Below are positions 1 to 7,944 of a stretch of 50,490 bases of DNA, piece by piece. The stretch is from a virus. The first letter of the stretch is position 1, and the number at the start of each line of letters is the position of its first letter. A model generated the notes under the pieces. The model was not told the origin of the DNA. It saw only the letters and a list, made by a program, of their open reading frames with translations, and ran no database searches. The stretch is taken from positions 1-50,490 of IMG/VR virus record IMGVR_UViG_3300018067_000002; one strand, 5' to 3'. The translations under genes were made by a program, and so were the position numbers.

Positions 1-123
1 ATCTTCAAGCCAACGAAGCATCCTGAGTTCGTTTTGCATAACGAGAAGGCTGCAAACGACATCGCTGGACTCGCAGGTCTGCACGACCCAAAGATGACGG
101 TCGAGACGGTTGATGGCAAAAAA
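1..123. repeat. Terminal direct repeat, left copy (contig circularisation)
   Basis: These 123 bases are identical to the last 123 bases of the window. The reading frame of the long gene continues perfectly from the right copy into the left copy, so the repeat is most simply an assembly overlap of a circular or circularly permuted genome. A true short terminal repeat of the packaged DNA would look the same. Confidence 0.9.
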
Positions 124-627
124 GGCACGATGCAGGAAGTCTTGGGCAACAAGCTCGATTGGAAGACGTTGCGTAACCACGATTTGACGAAGCTAGCAAC
201 TGGCGATCTGATGGAAATCATCATGCATCATCCAGTAGATTGGCTTACGTCGAATCACGACGCGCACACTGGCCAATGGCTCCAGACTCCGCACGGTCTG
301 GTAGAGATTGATCGAGGTCAAGCGTTCAAGCATTTTGGAACGGACAAACTCGACCCAGAGTATCATCCGAATGCAGCGTTCGGTGAGGAGCCTCCGATTT
401 ATAACCAAATCCATAAGTTGTATAAAGAGGGCAAACTCGATTTAAACCAGACCGATATCATGAAAGCGCTCGAGGCGTCAATCGGAAAGCTCGATAAAAA
501 TACTCTGCAAGTCTATGATGCGCTGAACCAAGCGCTCGACAAAGCAGGCAAAGGTAATCTCAAGTCGTCGGCTCATCTGCGTTTCAATAATCTGAAAGCC
601 GACATGGCTAAGTTCTGGACGAAGTAA
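1..627 (+). CDS. C-terminal part of the 1433-residue polyvalent virion protein: kinase-like domain
   Basis: This is the 3' end of the gene that begins at 46693 and crosses the contig ends. The frame is open from base 1 and ends with TAA at 625-627. It supplies residues 1226-1433 of the joined protein. Together with the preceding residues (GVHEKHIYTKNGQDYIFKP and NEKAANDIAGLAG) it reads like the N-lobe of a PI3/4-kinase- or HipA-like fold, with a candidate catalytic Lys (about residue 1228) and an alpha-C Glu. DWLTSNHDAHTGQWL (about 1305) resembles the catalytic loop, with His where PI-kinases usually have Arg-His spacing, and VEIDRGQAF (about 1327) resembles the metal-binding D-x-G. Activity is inferred. 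The portal start codon follows the stop directly. Confidence 0.7.
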   Translation: MFKPTKHPEFVLHNEKAANDIAGLAGLHDPKMTVETVDGKKGTMQEVLGNKLDWKTLRNHDLTKLATGDLMEIIMHHPVDWLTSNHDAHTGQWLQTPHGLVEIDRGQAFKHFGTDKLDPEYHPNAAFGEEPPIYNQIHKLYKEGKLDLNQTDIMKALEASIGKLDKNTLQVYDALNQALDKAGKGNLKSSAHLRFNNLKADMAKFWTK

Positions 628-3135
628 ATGCCTGAATCGATTAGTTTCGACCAAGTCCTGGACGAGATCCTTCCTGCCGAATTACGGCAAGGTCTCGATT
701 CCATCATCCTTGATATCGACAACAAGGACCAGTTCGCTCGAGACCGCTTGATGAAAGTCTGCAAGCGCAACGAGTATTTCTGGGAAGGACTTCAGAACAT
801 CTACTTCAGCGAAGTCGCGCACGATTGGAGATACATCTCTCAGCATGGCGACGGCGAAGACGTCAACTACATGGAAGAAGCTGACGTCGAGAGCAAAATC
901 GTAAATATCTACAAGGCGCACGGTGAGATCATCATCGCCGCCGTTTCTCAGTCTATCCCTGCGACTCGTTTCTTTCCAAACGATGCTGACCAGTCGGCCG
1001 ACATCTACACAGCACAGTCATTCTCGCGACTCGCAGAGCTTATCAGAAAGCACAACAAAGCTCCTTTCCTCTTCATGAAAGCGCTCGGTCTTCTCTACAA
1101 CTCGGGCATGATCGCAGCCTACACCTATAACGACCAGCACGAGAAGTATGGTGTTGATCGGATCGACCACTTCAAACCGGGAGTGGCACAGACACAGGTT
1201 GACTACTGCCCCGACTGTGGAGAACAGTTAGCCGTTCAGCCGATGAACGGCCAAGAAGTTCCGGCGCCGCCACTTCCTCCGGAGACCGACTTGCCATCGC
1301 CACCTCCGGTGCCGGAAGGAGAACCATTGCTGGAGCCTCCCCCGGAAGCGGTGTCGGAACCATTACCCGTCGCTCCGCCTCCTCAAGGTCCGCCTCCGAT
1401 GCCGCCTCCTGGAGCGCCACAGGGCATGATGCCGCCAGAGATGGCAGGTATGGCTCCGCCTCAAGGTCAGACAGTCTGCCCCAATTGTGGAACGCCTGTT
1501 CAGCCCATGTCGGAAGTCGAAGAGGAGGAGACGCAGGAGTTCGATTATCAAGAAATCATTCCGAAGATGCGTCAGATCATCGAGTTGTATGGCCCGATGA
1601 GCGTGCAGATTTTTCCTCGCGCGCGCACGCTAGAACAGTCAGGATACCTCATTCTCAACAGTGAACACGATGTTGCTGAAATGCAAGAGAAGTTTCCGCA
1701 CATCGCGGACCAGATTACTCCTACAGCAGACTCCGAGAGATACGATCGATGGGTGCGCGCGCCGTCGTTGGTCCAATCGGATGACGACGCCGACGTATGC
1801 ACGTGTAGGCAAGTCTGGCTACGTCCCTGGATGTTCAACAAGCTCGGCAAGTCAGACGACGAAAGAATACTGGCGCTTAAGGAACAATTCCCTCGTGGTA
1901 TTCGAGCCGTCTACATCAACGACGTCCTCGCTGAGGTCAACGATGAAGATATGGACGAATACTGGACAGTTTCTGTTGATCCTATTCTAGATCGAGTCCA
2001 CGGTCAGCCCGTGGCAAACTCGGTTGTTCCTGTTCAGGAGATGACTAATGAACTATTCCAACTTACTGTTGAAACAATCCGATACGGAATCCCTGAGACA
2101 TTTGTTGATTCCAGTGTTATTGACTTTCAAAAATACCGGGAGATGGAAATCAGTCCTGGTTCGTTATATCCAGTTAAGGCTCCTGCTGGAGGTAATATCG
2201 GAGCAGCGTTCTACACAAACAAAGCCGCAATGTTATCTCGAGAACATAAGGAATTCGCTGACGATTTACAAGCTGCTGGTCAATTTGTACTCGGAACGGT
2301 TCCATCGGTTTATGGTGGTACCGCCTCCGGAGGATCTGACACAGCTGCTGAATATAGTATGTCGAGAGCTCAAGCTCTGCAACGACTACAAATCGTCTAT
2401 AAGATGATCTCGTTCTTCTGGTCTGATCTTGAGACGAAGGCAGTCAAGTGCTACGCCAAGAACATGAAGAACGACGAGAAGATCGTCAAGTCACAAGGTC
2501 GCAATTCATACATTAACGTGTGGATTCGCAAGGCCGAGATGACAGGCGAAGTCGGTCAGGTCGAGCCGGAGTTGAGCGAACAGTTTCCTCTGGCATGGTC
2601 GCAAAAACGTGACATCATTATGCGCCTCCTCGAGTTGAACAACGATGCCATCAACGAAGCAATGTTCCACCCAGAGAATCGACACACTGTCGCTGAACTC
2701 GTAGGCATCCCAGAACTCACAGTTCCCGGAGACGCAGACAGGACCAAGCAACTCTTCGAGATCTACGAACTACTCAAGGGTCAGCCACAGCCTGTCGGAT
2801 TGAATCCGATGGATGGAACTCCGATCCTTGAAGCGTCTGTTCCGATCGAGAAAGAGGTTGACGAGCACGGTGTCCACATCGCCATCATCAAAGAATGGTG
2901 CGTAGGCGAGATTGGGATGGATCAGAAGATGACGAATCCCGGTGGCTACATGAACGTCATCGCTCATCTACAGGCGCACACGGAGGCCGAGCAAGCTGAG
3001 ATGATGGAACAAATGATGATGCAAGGTGGAGCGCCTCCTGGAGGACCTCCGCCGTCAGGAGGAAAAGGATCGCCTCCGAAAGGTAAAGATACAGAGTCAA
3101 TTCCGGCTCCAAGAGGTGTAGCAAATGTTCCATAA
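628..3135 (+). CDS. Portal protein
   Basis: At 835 residues this is the portal: the dodecameric ring at the capsid vertex through which DNA is packaged and ejected. The call rests on size, position directly upstream of scaffold and capsid genes, and a helical core (about 440-640) rich in the portal-like pattern of acidic beta strands and long helices, including FVLGTVPSVYGGTASGGSDT. Unusual feature: a zinc-ribbon is split. CPDCG lies near residue 194 and CPNCG near 284, with about 80 residues of Pro-rich low-complexity sequence between them. The C-terminus is also Pro/Gly-rich. ATG abuts the TAA of the upstream gene. Its end overlaps the scaffold gene by 11 bp. Confidence 0.85.
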   Translation: MPESISFDQVLDEILPAELRQGLDSIILDIDNKDQFARDRLMKVCKRNEYFWEGLQNIYFSEVAHDWRYISQHGDGEDVNYMEEADVESKIVNIYKAHGEIIIAAVSQSIPATRFFPNDADQSADIYTAQSFSRLAELIRKHNKAPFLFMKALGLLYNSGMIAAYTYNDQHEKYGVDRIDHFKPGVAQTQVDYCPDCGEQLAVQPMNGQEVPAPPLPPETDLPSPPPVPEGEPLLEPPPEAVSEPLPVAPPPQGPPPMPPPGAPQGMMPPEMAGMAPPQGQTVCPNCGTPVQPMSEVEEEETQEFDYQEIIPKMRQIIELYGPMSVQIFPRARTLEQSGYLILNSEHDVAEMQEKFPHIADQITPTADSERYDRWVRAPSLVQSDDDADVCTCRQVWLRPWMFNKLGKSDDERILALKEQFPRGIRAVYINDVLAEVNDEDMDEYWTVSVDPILDRVHGQPVANSVVPVQEMTNELFQLTVETIRYGIPETFVDSSVIDFQKYREMEISPGSLYPVKAPAGGNIGAAFYTNKAAMLSREHKEFADDLQAAGQFVLGTVPSVYGGTASGGSDTAAEYSMSRAQALQRLQIVYKMISFFWSDLETKAVKCYAKNMKNDEKIVKSQGRNSYINVWIRKAEMTGEVGQVEPELSEQFPLAWSQKRDIIMRLLELNNDAINEAMFHPENRHTVAELVGIPELTVPGDADRTKQLFEIYELLKGQPQPVGLNPMDGTPILEASVPIEKEVDEHGVHIAIIKEWCVGEIGMDQKMTNPGGYMNVIAHLQAHTEAEQAEMMEQMMMQGGAPPGGPPPSGGKGSPPKGKDTESIPAPRGVANVP
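1231..1248. repeat. Dispersed 18-bp palindromic motif, copy 1 (inside portal gene)
   Basis: The sequence GCCGTTCAGCCGATGAAC continues into GGCC, making a near-perfect palindrome. It is one of five related 18-mers in the genome (consensus GCCGTTCAcnnGrTGAAC). This copy is coding (VQPMNGQ), so it could be coincidence alone, but five copies argue for a DNA-level signal. Confidence 0.5.
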
Positions 3136-4417
3136 GTTTCTATTTCCGTTATACGACGATTCCGAGTCGTTCGGTGGACCCGGCGGTTCCACACAGTCTG
3201 ACTTAGACATTTTGAACGCTCCTGACGAACCCGAGGCTGAAACCGAGACGGTCGACGAAGAAGCTGTCGAGCCGGTCGATAAGGCTGACGAACCAGGAGA
3301 GGTGACTTTTGAAACTCCCGAGGAAGCTGAAGGAACGGAGACGACAAAGGAGGAAAAGCCTCCTGTTGCTGAGGAGCCTGATGACGCAGAGGTTCCAACA
3401 GGTCAGCTACGTTTCAAGGACGTCAAGGGAAAATTCCCGACCGTCTTCAAGGAGTTCCCTCAGCTCGCTACAGCTATCCGCAATGACCGAGCGTATGGTG
3501 AGATATTTGCGTCACCGGAAGACGCTCGAGACGCTGCACAGCGCGCCTCTTATTTCAACACGCTCGAAGGACATCTGACTGGTGGCTCAGTAAAGGAGTT
3601 GCTTGGCGACATCGAGAAAGCAAATCCCGAGACGTTCAAGAAAGTTGTGCGCGATTTTCTACCGACTGTCAAGTCAAAGTCGATGGAACTGTTCGCTGAG
3701 ATCACGCTACCGGCTGTCAACGACGTCCTCAGGAGTGCGATTCGCGACGCAGAGGGCTCCGAAAATGTTAATCTACGCAATGCCGCTCTCCACATTGCTA
3801 AATATTTATACGGCAAGCCTGAGATACCGGATCTCGACGCTAAAAAGCCAGCGGCATCGAACGAGGAAGAAGAGCGTATCAAAGCCGAACGTCAAGCTTT
3901 CTGGCAAGAGAAGCAACAAGACTTCACAAACGAGTGCTTCACGACAGGGCGAGACGAAACCTTCACGGAAATCGCGAAAGGTATCGACAACGACAAGTCA
4001 ATCTCGCCGTTCCTCAAGTCCACGTTGAAGGAGAAAATCTTCAACGAGGTCGATCAACTTCTTGCTAAAGATACACGTCATCTTCGTCAAATGAATGCTC
4101 TGTGGCGCAAAGCCGAGTCAACTGGGTTTCAAAAAGAGTCACGCAGGGAAATCATAGACGCCTACCTGCGAGGCGCTAAGGCTCTGATACCATCCGTTCG
4201 ACAGAAGCTCCGTGCCGAGGCAGGACTTGTTCCTGCTGGTAAACAACCCATTAAACAGCCTGAGACATCTAAACAGCGAACTAACATTCCGCAGTCTGGA
4301 CGGCAAGCCTCAGGTCAGGCCGCTAAAATCCCGTCGGCCCGGGACGTGAACTGGGGAAAGACTTCCGATCTGGACTTCTTGAATGGAAAGTATACGCCGA
4401 AAAGAAGGTCTCAGTAG
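3125..4417 (+). CDS. Capsid scaffolding protein (probable)
   Basis: This 430-residue protein lies between portal and capsid genes, the standard place for a scaffold that guides procapsid assembly and then leaves. The first 95 residues are extremely acidic (many E, D, P, T). The rest is predicted helical and charged, and the C-terminus is basic (PKRRSQ) with QPETSKQRTNIPQSGRQASGQ low complexity just before it. A basic helical end that binds capsid protein is typical of scaffolds. ATG 3125 overlaps the portal stop by 11 bp, indicating translational coupling. No protease domain was recognised, so whether it is removed by exit or cleavage is unknown. Confidence 0.72.
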   Translation: MFHKFLFPLYDDSESFGGPGGSTQSDLDILNAPDEPEAETETVDEEAVEPVDKADEPGEVTFETPEEAEGTETTKEEKPPVAEEPDDAEVPTGQLRFKDVKGKFPTVFKEFPQLATAIRNDRAYGEIFASPEDARDAAQRASYFNTLEGHLTGGSVKELLGDIEKANPETFKKVVRDFLPTVKSKSMELFAEITLPAVNDVLRSAIRDAEGSENVNLRNAALHIAKYLYGKPEIPDLDAKKPAASNEEEERIKAERQAFWQEKQQDFTNECFTTGRDETFTEIAKGIDNDKSISPFLKSTLKEKIFNEVDQLLAKDTRHLRQMNALWRKAESTGFQKESRREIIDAYLRGAKALIPSVRQKLRAEAGLVPAGKQPIKQPETSKQRTNIPQSGRQASGQAAKIPSARDVNWGKTSDLDFLNGKYTPKRRSQ

Positions 4418-4429
4418 GAGTTACCTGTC

Positions 4430-5713
4430 ATGGCAATGGACGAAACTCAGGTAGCTGCTACCGAATTGGAGAACGTCCGAAAGAAGATTCCGATCCTTTT
4501 TGACAAAGAGGACACCTTTTACTCGCAGATCGAGAAGGGTGAGGTCGAACAGATTTCCAGCCGGGATATGAGAATCCCGCTCGAAATTCGGCCCGGTGGA
4601 CGCTTCGGACACTTTGATCCGGCAGGCGGCGACCTCGGACGCGGCGAAGGGCCGACTTACGAGAAGGCGGTCATCAACACCGTTCACTTGCGCCACGCAA
4701 TCGAATGGCACAAGAAGACGGAATGGTCGACGGATTCGCAGCGCAAGGCTGTGGTCCAGTCGGTCAAGAAGCTCCTTGCCTCCGGAATGGTGGAGTTTCG
4801 CCGAGCGGTAGATGCGCTCGCTGTGTCTTCCGACGGCACAGGGACGCTGGGAACCGTCTCTGCTTACTCCACGTCCGGCGGCAAGGACACGCTGACCTGT
4901 GCATCAGACGGCTACGGCGTGCGCCTGATGCGACACGGTCAGCTGTTGTCCCTCTACGACGCAACGCTGGCGGTTCGCAAGCCCTTCGTCGGGGCAGCGA
5001 CGCTCAACGGTGAAGCGCCTATCGATCTTCTGGACTTGCAGAACAAGACAGTCCGGATGAACGGTGCGGCAACGACGCCGGTCGCTGGCGACAAGCTCGT
5101 AGTCAGCGGTCTGACGTCGACTCCTCCGATCTCGCTTTACGGTGTTCCGTATCACGTATCGAATGCGAGCACTGGCTCGTGGCTCGGTCTTGATCGTGCG
5201 CTGTTCCCCGAGATTCGGGCGAATCGTGTCAACGCCAACGGAACGTCGCTGGCGCTTTCCTACGCGCGCGTTGCGCTCAACAAGGTCGGTGACCGTCTTG
5301 GTCAGGACCACGGCAACCGCGCAACAGCGTGGATGCATCCCGCACAGATCCAGGCTTACGAAGAGCTTGGTCAGTTGGTCATGAACATCGAAAAGACCGC
5401 TGGCAAGCAGAGCCTCGATCTCTACTTTGGTGACGGCGACAACTTCAAGATCGCCGGAACCTCCATCCGGAAGCACTATTCGTGGGACAAGCGTCGGATC
5501 GACTTCCTCGTGATGGACACGTGGGGGCGCGCCGAGATGCATCCTGCCGGATTCTACGAAGTTGACGGACGGAAGATTTTCGAAATTCGTGGCGCTTCGG
5601 GTGGCGTTGCGACGTCGCAAATCTTCTACACCGTGGCTTCGTTCAACATCTACAACTCGAACCCCGCGGCTTCGAGCTACATCGACAACCTCGCAGTTCC
5701 TGCGGGCTACTAA
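4430..5713 (+). CDS. Major capsid protein
   Basis: The product has 427 residues and is the HK97-fold shell protein by position and composition. The reading frame is visibly more GC-rich with preferred codons than its neighbours, as expected for the most expressed gene. It has a strong Shine-Dalgarno (AGGAG, spacing about 9) before ATG. Features in order: N-terminal helix, a long loop rich in Gly and Asp (RPGGRFGHFDPAGGDLGRGE, possible E-loop), and a central domain with insertions of beta type (about 130-270). The C-terminal part contains WMHPAQIQAYEELG, a phrase common in P22/N4-like capsid proteins. A hairpin follows the stop. Confidence 0.85.
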   Translation: MAMDETQVAATELENVRKKIPILFDKEDTFYSQIEKGEVEQISSRDMRIPLEIRPGGRFGHFDPAGGDLGRGEGPTYEKAVINTVHLRHAIEWHKKTEWSTDSQRKAVVQSVKKLLASGMVEFRRAVDALAVSSDGTGTLGTVSAYSTSGGKDTLTCASDGYGVRLMRHGQLLSLYDATLAVRKPFVGAATLNGEAPIDLLDLQNKTVRMNGAATTPVAGDKLVVSGLTSTPPISLYGVPYHVSNASTGSWLGLDRALFPEIRANRVNANGTSLALSYARVALNKVGDRLGQDHGNRATAWMHPAQIQAYEELGQLVMNIEKTAGKQSLDLYFGDGDNFKIAGTSIRKHYSWDKRRIDFLVMDTWGRAEMHPAGFYEVDGRKIFEIRGASGGVATSQIFYTVASFNIYNSNPAASSYIDNLAVPAGY

Positions 5714-5719
5714 GGAGAA

Positions 5720-5741
5720 GGGGGAGTCGAAAGGCTCCCCC
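5720..5741 (+). terminator. Hairpin after the capsid gene
   Basis: GGGGGAG and CTCCCCC form a 7-bp GC stem with an 8-base loop, seven bases after the capsid stop codon. There is no clear T run, so this may act as an mRNA 3' stabiliser or partial terminator that lowers expression of downstream genes. Confidence 0.6.
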
Positions 5742-5747
5742 AGTTCT

Positions 5748-6197
5748 ATGGATTCATTAGAGATGATCTTCATTAACAGGCAACTTGAGAATCGCTGGGG
5801 CAACAAGTATCGTATCGTAGAGGCTGACAAAGAGTTCGAAACGCGCTATCGGAAATTTTCTAAATTTGATAACTCCGGTAACTACCTCGGAGAAACTGAG
5901 GAAACCGGCAGATTTAGAAAGTATCCGAACTGTCGAAACTGTATAGTTCTCGAGAAGAACGTTAGAGATCAGCCGGTTCCAATTGAGATAAAGGACTGGA
6001 ACGGTTGGGAGATCATCTGGCCTTTCAAGAAACCGGGAACAGATGATCCGATTGATCCAAACTTAGAAGTGTGCATGTATATTACGGACAAGTTAGAGAA
6101 CGGAGTCCGTATGACTGCACAGGATTGGAAGGATCTAGAGCAACGACAACACGAAGCCGAAGTTGAGAGAGTTTACGGACTATTAGGGGGCGATTGA
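5748..6197 (+). CDS. Hypothetical protein in head module
   Basis: The 149-residue reading frame starts at ATG 5748, right after the post-capsid hairpin. ATG 5763 (MIFINRQL) is a possible alternative because neither has a convincing ribosome site. The protein is mixed charged with two Cys (NCRNCIVLEK) and a Trp-rich middle (DWNGWEIIWPF). It may be a capsid-associated or connector protein by position, but no family was recognised. Its stop overlaps the next start as TGATG. Confidence 0.6.
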   Translation: MDSLEMIFINRQLENRWGNKYRIVEADKEFETRYRKFSKFDNSGNYLGETEETGRFRKYPNCRNCIVLEKNVRDQPVPIEIKDWNGWEIIWPFKKPGTDDPIDPNLEVCMYITDKLENGVRMTAQDWKDLEQRQHEAEVERVYGLLGGD

Positions 6198-6847
6198 TGC
6201 CGAAAGATTTTGCTACTGCTTCAACGATTATCAGTTTGTTTCCTCTACCAATCTTCGAGAGGAAGCCTCTGATTCCAAGTCTCTATCAAGTTCCAGCTTC
6301 AAAGCGAGAACTCGATCCACAGATTCTTGTCGTCAAGGAAGGCATCTTCCATGTCTATCTTGACGAATTTCGCGGCATGATGACCATTCGGACGCCAGCT
6401 ATTACAGTGGCAGACTCGGTCGTCAGAGATTTCATGGACAGCCAGTATATGGCATCAGACGACGCCAGACCTGCGCTGTGGCACATTCCAGGTGAGTGGT
6501 CACCTATCGATATCGCGACCGATCGTGAGCAACAGAATCGCATACAAGCTGAGAACTCTCTGCAACTCGAGTGGTTCAAACGCTTGATCGTCATCGCCGA
6601 CGACGAGTGGCAGAAGTTCCATCAGCATCGGATGATCACAGAAGTGCAGAAGGTTGCAGCTGGTCGTCTGCGACTGGTGCGCGAATGGGCCATCGAGCAC
6701 AAGCCGGAGAACATCACGGACTGCCCCGGATGCGGCTCAGTGATCAACAAGAAGGTTGCAGTCTGCCGAGACTGTGGCTGCATCATCAACATGGATCTCT
6801 ACAAGACACTTCAGTTTACTGGAGCTGTGGAACATGCTAGCAAGTGA
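6197..6847 (+). CDS. Hypothetical protein with C-terminal zinc ribbon
   Basis: The product has 216 residues and starts at the ATG of a TGATG overlap. The N-terminal two thirds have no recognised domain. The end carries CPGCGSVINKKVAVCRDCGC, a four-cysteine zinc ribbon at about residues 175-195. In this genome the portal and several early proteins also carry zinc ribbons. It sits between capsid and adaptor genes, so a role in head completion is plausible but not shown. Confidence 0.65.
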   Translation: MPKDFATASTIISLFPLPIFERKPLIPSLYQVPASKRELDPQILVVKEGIFHVYLDEFRGMMTIRTPAITVADSVVRDFMDSQYMASDDARPALWHIPGEWSPIDIATDREQQNRIQAENSLQLEWFKRLIVIADDEWQKFHQHRMITEVQKVAAGRLRLVREWAIEHKPENITDCPGCGSVINKKVAVCRDCGCIINMDLYKTLQFTGAVEHASK

Positions 6848-7478
6848 AGTCATGGACGAAGCGGCGGCGCTGATGAACGACTCAGGTAAGCTGACGTGGG
6901 GCTACCCACAGCTTCTCCCATATCTGCAACGTGCATACAGAACGCTAGAGTTAAACCTCTTTCTTAACGGTGTGAGGTCGTTAAAGGAGGTCTCGCTCGT
7001 TATCCCCGTGGATGCCTACGCCAAGGAGATAACACTGCCGCAGGACTTCGTTCAACCTATCGCTGTCGGAGAACGGTCTAGAAATTCGACAGATGAATAC
7101 GTAAACGTCACAGAGTCCGACTGGGATCAGGGATTCAAGTCGGACTACGTTCAGTTCTGGACGTTTCGAGAAGACCTGCTTAAGATTAATGCTCCGAATA
7201 CAGATCGAGAAGTTCTCCTGCGGTATCGCAAAGGACTGGCTTCTCTTACGAGCGAGAACTCTAACATTACTATTCTTCTGTCGAAGCCTTATCTATCAGC
7301 AAAGACAGCCGCTAATGCCTCTGCATTCGGAGCGTCCAACCCAGAACGAGCGGGCATCCTGAACGGAGAGGCAGGTGACTGTCTTTCAATGCTGATCAAT
7401 TCTGAAATACGGAACCAACAAGGGCAACGGTTCCGACGTCGAGCATACGGATCAAGCAGGCGCGCACGGCGCTTCTAG
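6834..7478 (+). CDS. Head-to-tail adaptor-like protein
   Basis: The start is ATG 6834 (MLASEVMDEAA), preceded by GGAG and overlapping the upstream gene by 14 bp, giving 214 residues. The N-terminal helices (LLPYLQRAYRTLELNL) followed by beta strands around LPQDFVQPIAVGERS and a C-terminal Arg-rich tail (RFRRRAYGSSRRARRF) fit the adaptor (gp4/gp8-like) that docks under the portal in podoviruses. The assignment is by pattern and gene order, not a specific motif. Confidence 0.55.
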   Translation: MLASEVMDEAAALMNDSGKLTWGYPQLLPYLQRAYRTLELNLFLNGVRSLKEVSLVIPVDAYAKEITLPQDFVQPIAVGERSRNSTDEYVNVTESDWDQGFKSDYVQFWTFREDLLKINAPNTDREVLLRYRKGLASLTSENSNITILLSKPYLSAKTAANASAFGASNPERAGILNGEAGDCLSMLINSEIRNQQGQRFRRRAYGSSRRARRF

Positions 7479-7488
7479 GAGAGACCTC

Positions 7489-7944
7489 ATGCCACTCCGA
7501 AGAAAGAACATGAATGCAGAAGTAAAGAAGCTCGTTGACCACGAGATGCTCTTTACAATGCGAACAAGGTTCACCGCAGCAGATCTCGTCGTAGCTCCTG
7601 GCACGACACTTCTGCCTGCATTTCCAAACGCATCGTATCGACTTGTTGACCTCATGGCTATCGCTAACGGTGGCGCAGCCGGAGGTTTGACAAACATTAT
7701 CGTTAGCGGAACTGTAGGTGCAGTTAAGACAACTCTTGCTACACTGTTACCCGCTAACTTGACGCAGTCAGCACTTCTTCGTCTGGGTGCGACTGGTGCG
7801 GCTCCCGCGGCAAACGGTGTGACGCTTCAACCGATGGACCCGTCAACGTCCATCATGATCGAGCGCACAGGCACAGCATTGACTGGTGCGACAAGCATCG
7901 ACGTTATCGCGACGTATGCCCTCGAGGGGCGCACGGTAATCTAA
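7489..7944 (+). CDS. Small virion protein, possibly head decoration or fibre-base
   Basis: This 151-residue protein has a good ribosome site (AGGAGAG) before ATG. It is rich in Ala, Thr, Gly and Val and looks all-beta after a short basic N-terminal helix. No enzyme motif is present. The stop overlaps the next ATG (TAATG), so it is co-translated with the nozzle-like gene. A structural role is likely; the exact one is not known. Confidence 0.55.
   Translation: MPLRRKNMNAEVKKLVDHEMLFTMRTRFTAADLVVAPGTTLLPAFPNASYRLVDLMAIANGGAAGGLTNIIVSGTVGAVKTTLATLLPANLTQSALLRLGATGAAPAANGVTLQPMDPSTSIMIERTGTALTGATSIDVIATYALEGRTVI

Noticed and set aside
4904-5830. 308-codon minus-strand open frame opposite the capsid gene
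   Set aside because: It is the antisense shadow of the GC-rich, strongly codon-biased capsid gene, has an Arg/Val-rich random composition and no ribosome site.
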